Assembly: GCA_021810725.1 (NCBI GenBank)
Contig: JAJZIE010000002.1
Span: 1-46,571, forward strand
DNA from: Bacillota bacterium
GTDB lineage: Bacteria > Bacillota > Sulfobacillia > JAJZYS01 > JAJYTV01
Direction of reading: 5' to 3'
Length of the DNA stretch: 46,571 nucleotides
The notes under the pieces were generated by a model. It was not told where the DNA came from. It ran no database searches and saw nothing but the letters and a program-made list of their open reading frames with translations. Shown piece after piece: positions 26,399 to 32,676 of this stretch (positions within the stretch are counted from its first letter, which is position 1; each line of letters opens with the position of its first letter). A program made the position numbers and the translations under genes.

Positions 26399-28042
26399 TT
26401 ACCGCTTGGGCGGACGCCAGGCGTTCGCATCCCAGAGCGTTCCCGTGTAGGCGCTCAAGGCCACGTGGGAGAGCTTGGCCGGATTGTAGGCCGCCTCGGT
26501 GGATACGTAGAAGAGCGGCACCATCGGCAGGTCCTGGTACAGCTGCATCTGCACCTGACGGTAGTCCTGGGCGCGCAGGGACTGGTTCATCTGGCTGAGG
26601 GCGTCCTGGGTCCAGGCGTTGACGTTTGGATTCTGGTAGCCCGAGAAGTCGTCACCCTGGTGGTACGGGCTGCCGAGCTCAGAGTTCCATATCGCCGCGT
26701 CGTCCGGGTCGACGTTGTTCATCAGGCCGAACTCGCCGACCTGGTAGGTGCCCTGCGCGAACATACCGTTCGGACCGAACAGCGCCTGTGTCGAGAAATA
26801 CACCGGCAGAACGCGGATTCCGGCCTGTGCCTCTTCACTGCTGACGTACTTCATGATCGCTGCGTGCAGCGGGGTGCGGGTCAGGGAAACGTCCAGAATG
26901 AGCTCCTGCCCGTTCTTCTGGAAATAGCCGTCGCTGCCGATCTGCCAGCCGTCCTGCTGCAGGACGGCGCGCGCCTGGGCGATATTCTGCTTCACTACCG
27001 GCACTTTGGGATTGAAAGCCCAGCTCCACGGCGGCTGGTCCGATGTGGCCACCTGCCAACGGTCACCCGATATGCGGGCGGCGATCTGCTGGCGGTTGAG
27101 CGCGAGGTAGAACGCGCGACGGACACCGGGATCGCTGGCGATGGGATCGCGCAGGTTGAACGTGAACTGCTCGAAGACCGCGCTCGGCACGCTCGCGACG
27201 ACAAGGTGCCGTCCCCGCAGGGTGTGCACTTCGGGGGTGCTGAGGCTGAGGAGATCCGCGAGATCCACCTCATGCTGTTGCAATGCCGTGACAAGGTCCG
27301 ACTGACGGCTGTAGGACGAGACCACGATCTCCTTGAAGGTCGGGCGCGGCCCGTCCTGACCCGCGTAATAGGGGTTTGGCACCAGGACCACCGTGGACGC
27401 GCCGTACTGGTGCACGGCGTATGGCCCTGTGGACAGCGGATGGCGGTTGTACGACTTGTCCGTCGCGACGGTCGCCACGCGGCCGTGCAGGGCGTGCCAG
27501 GGCAGAAGCTCCGAGAACAGGGTCTGCCACGCCGCGAACGTGCCATGCATGTGCACCACGGCTGTGAGGCGGCTCGGCGTGTCGATCGACGTGATCTGGT
27601 TGTAGCCGGCCTGGTACGCGCCGTTGCCCGGTTCCATGATGGCCTGCCAGGTGAAGCGGATGTCCTTGGCGGTCAAGGGCCGCCCGTCCGACCACCTGAG
27701 GCCGCGGCGAAGATGGTAGACGATGGTCACGTCGGCCTCCGGGCCAGGCGTACCGACGATGGTGATGCGGGGAGCAGCGGCAAGAAGGTCCGGACGCCAG
27801 ACGTAATGCAGGTGCCCGCCCGCCGTGGCGGGCCTATAGCTCATCAGGCCGTCCGAGGTGGCGCCGAGGACGTCCGAGGCGGCCTGCGTGCTGGCCAGCA
27901 GAGGATCAAGGCTACCGAAGGAGCCCAGGACGCCCACCTTCAACACGGATGGCGCTGCGGGCGCCGCGGAGGCAGCCTGCACACCCCCGCCCCAGGTCAG
28001 CATGAGGCCGAGGGCGGTCGCGATGACTGCATGGCGCTGCAA
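26399..28042 (-). CDS. Peptide/nickel-type ABC transporter solute-binding protein (family 5)
   Basis: Extracytoplasmic binding protein of the SBP_bac_5 family (OppA/DppA-like), 547 residues. It has a Sec signal peptide (about 1-25, GGGVQAASA) but no lipobox Cys, unusual for a Gram-positive binding protein, which is normally lipid anchored. The family signature GLRWSDGRPLTAKDIRFTW is clear. The TTG at 28042 is chosen because GGAGGT lies 6 bases upstream. No permease or ATPase gene is adjacent, so it is an orphan that may use a transporter encoded elsewhere. It follows tetR by 33 bases on the same strand. Confidence 0.9.
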   Translation of the reverse strand: MQRHAVIATALGLMLTWGGGVQAASAAPAAPSVLKVGVLGSFGSLDPLLASTQAASDVLGATSDGLMSYRPATAGGHLHYVWRPDLLAAAPRITIVGTPGPEADVTIVYHLRRGLRWSDGRPLTAKDIRFTWQAIMEPGNGAYQAGYNQITSIDTPSRLTAVVHMHGTFAAWQTLFSELLPWHALHGRVATVATDKSYNRHPLSTGPYAVHQYGASTVVLVPNPYYAGQDGPRPTFKEIVVSSYSRQSDLVTALQQHEVDLADLLSLSTPEVHTLRGRHLVVASVPSAVFEQFTFNLRDPIASDPGVRRAFYLALNRQQIAARISGDRWQVATSDQPPWSWAFNPKVPVVKQNIAQARAVLQQDGWQIGSDGYFQKNGQELILDVSLTRTPLHAAIMKYVSSEEAQAGIRVLPVYFSTQALFGPNGMFAQGTYQVGEFGLMNNVDPDDAAIWNSELGSPYHQGDDFSGYQNPNVNAWTQDALSQMNQSLRAQDYRQVQMQLYQDLPMVPLFYVSTEAAYNPAKLSHVALSAYTGTLWDANAWRPPKR

Positions 28043-28075
28043 CGAAACACCTCCAGGTGGTGGAGTCCACACCTT

Positions 28076-28699
28076 CTATGACGGTTCGGGCCTGTATTCC
28101 TCAACAGCGACCGCCTGTCCACCCACTGCCCACAGCAGGAACCGGCGCACCTCGTCGTCCTGCTCTTCCGATGCGCCACCTCGGCGCAGGCCATACACGA
28201 GGGCCTCGCGCATCGCGCCCAGCACGAGGCGGGCGCGCAGGGCGGCGTCACCTTGCGGGATCAGCCCGTCCTGAGCGGCTTCGGAGAGGTCGGTGGCCAG
28301 AAGCCCGAGGAGCTCCGCCTCGATCACATCCAACCGCTCCTGCACGGCTCGCGTGGCGCCGGACGCCTGTAGCAGCACGATCGACGCGAGATCGCGGCGT
28401 TGCCTGAAGCATCGCAGTACGGCCTGCACCGAACGGTCCAGCTTGATGAGCACGCTTGCGGCGCCGCGGCGCCGCTGCCGCACCTCCAGAAGCACCTCGT
28501 CGTAGAGCAGGGCGATCAGCTGCGCGAAGCACTGCTCCTTCGATGGGAAGTAGAGGTAGAACGTGCCGGTGGCCACCCCTGCGCGTCGGGCGATCGCCGC
28601 GACGGTCGCGGCATGGTAGCCCTGCTGGGCGAAGACGCTGGCCGCCGCGGCGAGAAGCGCCTCCCGGCGATTCGGAGGGCCTTCCTTCGATCTCTCCAT
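28076..28699 (-). CDS. TetR family transcriptional regulator
   Basis: 207 residues. The N-terminal helix-turn-helix (about 10-56) has the TetR pattern AAASVFAQQGYHAATVAAIARRAGVATGTFYLYF, here as two blocks: SVFAQQGYHAATVAAIARR and GVATGTFYLYFPSKE. The C-terminal ligand domain is not recognisable. The ATG abuts the stop of the MenC-like gene with no separate ribosome site, so it is likely translationally coupled. It may control its own operon (panD, menC-like, binding protein); no operator was identified. Confidence 0.9.
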   Translation of the reverse strand: MERSKEGPPNRREALLAAAASVFAQQGYHAATVAAIARRAGVATGTFYLYFPSKEQCFAQLIALLYDEVLLEVRQRRRGAASVLIKLDRSVQAVLRCFRQRRDLASIVLLQASGATRAVQERLDVIEAELLGLLATDLSEAAQDGLIPQGDAALRARLVLGAMREALVYGLRRGGASEEQDDEVRRFLLWAVGGQAVAVEEYRPEPS

Positions 28700-29809
28700 C
28701 TAGCGCCGCAGCGTCCAGTGGGCGTGCGCCATCGATCGCACCAGGTCCTCGCGTACCTTGTGCCCAAGGCCTGGCCCGTCCGGCACCTGTATGGTGCCCG
28801 CGGACGATACGGTCACTTCGGGTTCGATGATGTCCTCCTGCCAGTAGCGGCTGCTTGCGGCGGTGTCACCAGGCAGGGTGAAGCCGGGCAAGGTGGTGAT
28901 TGCGACGTTGTGCAGCCTTCCCACCCCCGACTCCAGCATTCCGCCGCACCAGACGGGCCAGCCGGCCGCCTGGCAGAGGTTGTGGCTCCTCAGGGACTGC
29001 GTGAGTCCCCCGAGCCGCCCGATCTTGATGTTGAGAATGCGTCCCGAGCCGAGAGAGATCGCCTTCCTGAGGTCCTCCGGCCCGTGGATGCTCTCGTCGA
29101 GGCAGATGGGCGTCCTCAGCTGCCTCTGCAGCGTGGCGTGGTCGATGATGTCGTCGTAGGAGAGGGGCTGCTCGATCATCATGAGGTCGAGTTCGTCCAG
29201 CCGCTGCAGCAGTGGCAGATCGTCGAGCGTGTAGGCGGAGTTCGCGTCCGCCATCATCGGGATCTGGCCGAACTCCCTGCGCACCGCCTTGAGCCGGTCG
29301 TAGTCGACGCCGGGCTTGATCTTGATCTTGAACCGTCGATAGCCTTCGCCGAGGAAGCGCTCCACCTGCTTCAGCAGGAGCGCTTCCGTCGGCTCGATGC
29401 CGATCGAGATGCCGACCTCGATCTCCCGCCGCGTGCCGCCCAAGGCGCGGCTGAGCGACAGTCCGAGCTCCTGCGCGTAGATGTCCCACACCGCGCCCTC
29501 GAGGCCGGCCTTGGCCATCTGATGGCCGCGCACCTGAGCGAAGCGCTCCTGCAGGTCGTCCGGGTGGGTGATGGGCGCCTTGAGGGCCCAGGGGACCAGG
29601 TAGTCGTGGAGTACGGACTGCGCCGTCGCGACGGTCTCATAGCAGTAGAAGGGATCGCGGGAGACGGTCACCTCGCCCCAGCCGGTGTAATCGTCGGTCT
29701 CGGCGCGCACCAGCAGGAACTCCCGGTCGTCCTCGCGACCGAAGCTGGTCTCGAAAGGATGCCGAAGACGCATCCGCAAGGCGAAGATCTCGACCTGACG
29801 CAGTTGCAC
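28700..29809 (-). CDS. menC: MenC-like o-succinylbenzoate synthase / N-acylamino acid racemase
   Basis: Enolase-superfamily enzyme of the MenC/NSAR group, 369 residues from GTG 29809. The acid-base lysines are Lys163 and Lys165 in KIKIKPG, with Lys262 in NIKIGRLGG. Metal ligands lie in MMADANSAY, IEQPLSYDD and CLDESI. Members of this group make o-succinylbenzoate for menaquinone, racemise N-succinylamino acids, or both. No other men genes are nearby, so racemase or mixed activity is possible. The GTG start has GGAAGGG about 10 bases upstream; a GTG at 29851 would give a longer protein. It sits between panD and tetR. Confidence 0.87.
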   Translation of the reverse strand: MQLRQVEIFALRMRLRHPFETSFGREDDREFLLVRAETDDYTGWGEVTVSRDPFYCYETVATAQSVLHDYLVPWALKAPITHPDDLQERFAQVRGHQMAKAGLEGAVWDIYAQELGLSLSRALGGTRREIEVGISIGIEPTEALLLKQVERFLGEGYRRFKIKIKPGVDYDRLKAVRREFGQIPMMADANSAYTLDDLPLLQRLDELDLMMIEQPLSYDDIIDHATLQRQLRTPICLDESIHGPEDLRKAISLGSGRILNIKIGRLGGLTQSLRSHNLCQAAGWPVWCGGMLESGVGRLHNVAITTLPGFTLPGDTAASSRYWQEDIIEPEVTVSSAGTIQVPDGPGLGHKVREDLVRSMAHAHWTLRR

Positions 29810-29857
29810 GGGTGAAGGCTCCCTTCCAAGCACGGTAAGGGAGACTTCCACTCGCGG

Positions 29858-30223
29858 TCAGGCGTCTCCTGTAGTTCCGACGGGCCGGTTGGCGCCATCG
29901 ACGTGGACGATGCGCGGGGTGATCCCATCGCGCTCTTCCGTGGTGGCGTACGCAAACGCGAGGATGATCACTTCGTCGCCCGGAGCGAAGTGCCGCGCGG
30001 CTGCGCCGTTCGCCCGCACCGTGCCGCTGCCCGCCGGTGCCTCGAGCACGTAGGTCTGCCAGCGGGCGCCGTTGGCCATCGACGTGATCTGCACCCAGTC
30101 GTATTGCTTCAGGTCTGCCGCCGCCATGAGATCGGTGTCCAGCGAGAGGCTCCCCTGGTAGTCGAGGACGGCCTCCGTGACGCGCGCCCGGTGGATCTTG
30201 GAGCGAAGCACAGCGTAAAGCAC
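29858..30223 (-). CDS. panD: Aspartate 1-decarboxylase (pyruvoyl-dependent)
   Basis: Makes beta-alanine from aspartate for pantothenate. The 121-residue zymogen self-cleaves at Gly24-Ser25 (YQGSL), the same numbering as E. coli, and keeps Lys9, His11, Tyr22 and ITSMANGARWQTY. The GTG at 30223 is chosen because GGGAGGA lies about 7 bases upstream and because it gives this exact register. panB and panC are not in the window. It heads a minus-strand group with the MenC-like gene. Confidence 0.93.
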   Translation of the reverse strand: MLYAVLRSKIHRARVTEAVLDYQGSLSLDTDLMAAADLKQYDWVQITSMANGARWQTYVLEAPAGSGTVRANGAAARHFAPGDEVIILAFAYATTEERDGITPRIVHVDGANRPVGTTGDA

Positions 30224-30333
30224 CGCCAATTCCTCCCTGGCCCTTGCCGGGCCCGGGGTCAGCATATGCGCCGCCGGGCGGGCCTGGTCTTCCTCGCGGC
30301 GAGGCGCCATAGAAACAGGCAGGGGGTAACCGG

Positions 30334-30921
30334 ATGCTGAACGCTGTCTGGGCCTTGCTGATGCTGGTTGCCCTTGGCGTCGGTGGCGTGCACGGCACGA
30401 TCGATAGTGTCGGGTCGGGCCTCTTCACCCAGGCCATGCAGGCCGCGAAGCTGGCGATCGACCTCGCTGCCGTGACGGCGTTCTGGTTCGGTCTGAGCCG
30501 CATCGCGGAGAAGAGCGGTCTGCTCGAGACGCTCGCCCGCCCGCTGATGCCTCTTTTGCGTTTCCTCTTTCGCAAGCTTCCCGAGGGGCATCCCGCCTTT
30601 CCGCTGATGGCGATGAACCTCGTGGCCAACGCGCTCGGGCTCGGCTCCGCGGCGACGCCCTTCGGACTCAAGGCGATGCAGGAGCTCTCGCGAGCGATGC
30701 CTGACAAGGAGACGGCGTCGGACGACATGATCCTCTTTCTCGTGCTCAACTCCGCCGCGCTCAACCTGCTGCCGGCCGGGACCATCGCGATGCGGGCCGC
30801 GGCGGGCTCCCTCGATCCCGCCGGCACCGCCGTGGCGTCCACCATCGTCACGGGCGTGGCCTTCGTCTCCGCGCTCATCCTGCACGGGGTATTCCGGCGG
30901 GTCGCCCGCGCGAGCGCATGA
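30334..30921 (+). CDS. spmA: Spore maturation protein A
   Basis: Membrane protein needed in Bacillus for full spore-core dehydration. The 195-residue protein has several helices and the nucleoside-recognition (Gate) domain pattern, for example FWFGLSRIAEKSGLLETLARPLMPLLRF, here in two blocks around SGLLETLARP, and NALGLGSAATPFGLKAM. The ATG follows CAGGGGGTAACCGG. Its stop overlaps the spmB start (ATGA). Presence of spmAB is strong evidence that the organism forms endospores or descends from a spore former. Confidence 0.93.
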   Translation: MLNAVWALLMLVALGVGGVHGTIDSVGSGLFTQAMQAAKLAIDLAAVTAFWFGLSRIAEKSGLLETLARPLMPLLRFLFRKLPEGHPAFPLMAMNLVANALGLGSAATPFGLKAMQELSRAMPDKETASDDMILFLVLNSAALNLLPAGTIAMRAAAGSLDPAGTAVASTIVTGVAFVSALILHGVFRRVARASA

Positions 30922-31451
30922 TCCAGGCAGTGGGCAGCGTCGCCGGCTGGCTCGTGCCGATCTTTGTCGCGGCGGTACTGCTGCACGGCCTCTGGCGGCG
31001 GGTGGACCTCATCGCGGAGTTCGTCAGCGGCGCGCGCGAGGGACTGCAGCTGTCGGTCAGCCTGTTTCCTTACCTTCTCGCCATCTATGTCGCGGTGGCG
31101 GCCTTCCGCATGAGCGGAGCCCTCGAGATGTTGAGCGCCTGGCTCGCGCCGGTGCTGCGGCCGCTCGGCGTGCCCGCGGCTCTTCTGCCCCTGCTCCTGG
31201 TGCGGCCCCTTTCAGGCTCGGCGTCCTCGGGACTTGTGCTCTCCCTTTTGCACCAACACGGTCCGGACAGCTTCCTCGGACATCTCGTCTCGACCATCCA
31301 GGGCTCGTCCGAGACGACTCTCTACGTCCTGACCGTATACCTGGGCTCGGTCGGGGTGCGGCGCTCGCGCTACGCCCTGCCGCTCTGCCTCAGCGTGGAC
31401 GCGATCGGCTACGCGACGGCCATCATCGTCGCGGGATGGCTCTGGCACTGA
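30918..31451 (+). CDS. spmB: Spore maturation protein B
   Basis: Second Gate-domain membrane protein of the SpmAB pair, 177 residues. It shows the family features GAREGLQLSVSLFPYLLAIYVA, RPLSGSASSGLV and VSTIQGSSETTLYVLTVYLGSVG. It is coupled to spmA by an ATGA overlap. The order and sizes match Bacillus. Confidence 0.93.
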   Translation: MIQAVGSVAGWLVPIFVAAVLLHGLWRRVDLIAEFVSGAREGLQLSVSLFPYLLAIYVAVAAFRMSGALEMLSAWLAPVLRPLGVPAALLPLLLVRPLSGSASSGLVLSLLHQHGPDSFLGHLVSTIQGSSETTLYVLTVYLGSVGVRRSRYALPLCLSVDAIGYATAIIVAGWLWH

Positions 31452-31473
31452 CCTCATGCGGCTGGAGATCGGC

Positions 31474-31479
31474 TACAAT
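31474..31479 (+). promoter_or_regulatory. Possible -10 element of galU
   Basis: TACAAT lies 41 bases before the galU start. The best -35 (TGACCT at 31449) is 19 bases away and weak, and no TG extension is present. Confidence 0.35.
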
Positions 31480-31520
31480 GGTGGAGACAACCGCCATCAT
31501 GGCAGTCTTGGGGGTAACAC

Positions 31521-32399
31521 ATGCGCGTCGCCAAGGCCGTCGTGCCGGCCGCTGGACTCGGCACCCGCTTCCTTCCAGCCACAAAGGCCCAGCCGAAAGA
31601 GATGCTCCCCGTGGTGGACCGCCCGGCGATCCACTACATCGCTGAAGAGGTCGACGCCTGCGGCATCCGCGATCTCCTGATCGTCACCGGTCGCGGCAAG
31701 CGAGCGATCGAGGACCATTTCGACCGCGCGATCGAACTCGAGCGGCTGCTCCAGAAGACGGGCAACCCGCGTCTGCGCGAGGTGCAGCGTCTTCTCGACC
31801 GTCTGCAGGTCTTCTACGTGCGTCAGGGGACGCCGCGTGGTCTCGGACACGCGATCGGCTGCGCCGAGCGCCATATCGACCGTGAGGATTTCGCGGTCCT
31901 GCTGCCCGACGACCTTTATATCAGCCCGAGGCCCGCCCTTGCGCAGCTGATCTCCGTGGCGGAGCAGCTTGACGCTCCGGCGGTCGCGGTGGTGCCCGTA
32001 CCGCCCGAGGACATCAGCCGCTACGGCGTCGTCGCCGTCGGCGAGGAGATCCAGCCGGGCGTCTTCCGGGTGCTCGACATGGTCGAGAAGCCGCGGGCCG
32101 AGGAGGCGCCATCCCACCTCGGCGTCGTCGGCCGCTATGTCCTTCCGCCGGAGATCTTTGCGCACCTCCGGCACACGAAGCCCGGCGCCGGCGGCGAGAT
32201 CCAGCTGACGGACGCCCTGAGGGCACTTTGTCGCGAACGGCCGCTCTACGCGGTGACGGTGGCGGGGGAGCGTTACGACATCGGCGAGCCGCTCGGACTC
32301 CTGCGGGCGCAGATCAGCTTCGCGCTGCAGCGGCCGGACCTCCGCCAGGGTGTTTTGGAGCTGCTGCGCGAGGTAACGCGGGCGAGCGATACGTTCTAG
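31521..32399 (+). CDS. galU: UTP--glucose-1-phosphate uridylyltransferase
   Basis: Makes UDP-glucose in the cytoplasm. The 292-residue protein has the N-terminal nucleotidyltransferase motif PAAGLGTRFLPATKAQPKEM and the conserved VEKP and DIGEPLGLL segments. The ATG at 31521 follows TTGGGGGTAACAC. UDP-glucose is the donor for the OtsA-type enzyme at the end of this window and for cell-surface polymers, a metabolic link across the region. Confidence 0.95.
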   Translation: MRVAKAVVPAAGLGTRFLPATKAQPKEMLPVVDRPAIHYIAEEVDACGIRDLLIVTGRGKRAIEDHFDRAIELERLLQKTGNPRLREVQRLLDRLQVFYVRQGTPRGLGHAIGCAERHIDREDFAVLLPDDLYISPRPALAQLISVAEQLDAPAVAVVPVPPEDISRYGVVAVGEEIQPGVFRVLDMVEKPRAEEAPSHLGVVGRYVLPPEIFAHLRHTKPGAGGEIQLTDALRALCRERPLYAVTVAGERYDIGEPLGLLRAQISFALQRPDLRQGVLELLREVTRASDTF

Positions 32400-32457
32400 G
32401 CGCTCGGCGAGACGCGCGACTCCCATAAGAGCGGACCCGCCCCAGGGCGACCTCTCC

Positions 32458-32586
32458 ATGGACGCTGTGGAGTTCGACTTCGTCAACCGCGACGACGGTT
32501 GGGCGATCGTCGAACAGGACACCGGCGAGAGCCCGCCCGAGGTTCTACGTACCAGGAACGGCGGGCGGGCGTGGTCGCGGGTCTGA
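32458..32586 (+). pseudogene. Remnant of a BNR-repeat (GWA / TxxGGxxW) protein gene
   Basis: A 42-codon open stretch encodes VEFDFVNRDDGWAIV and then LRTRNGGRAW, the spacing of one photosystem-assembly-like BNR repeat unit. The frame stays open upstream to galU without a start or ribosome site. It looks like the last repeat of a lost gene. Unrelated chance similarity is possible because the fragment is short. Confidence 0.5.
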
Positions 32587-32612
32587 CAGGGGACCGGGGC
32601 CCCCAACGCGAG

Positions 32613-32660
32613 CGCGGCCCGGGAGGCGTTTCTCCCGGGCCGCGCCGCGCGTCTGCTTTT
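32613..32660. terminator. Hairpin between galU and the SLH gene
   Basis: A perfect 13-bp stem (32613-32625 with 32632-32644) with a six-base loop GCGTTT. CTTTT follows only 12 bases later on the plus strand. It probably separates the convergent galU and SLH transcripts. Confidence 0.5.
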
Positions 32661-32676
32661 GGTGAGTCGCCCGCGA

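Noticed and set aside
26465..28081. A 538-codon plus-strand frame opposite the solute-binding protein gene
   Set aside because: Composition (Arg, Val, His-rich, no motifs) is typical of an antisense shadow; the minus strand has a signal peptide and SBP family 5 motifs.
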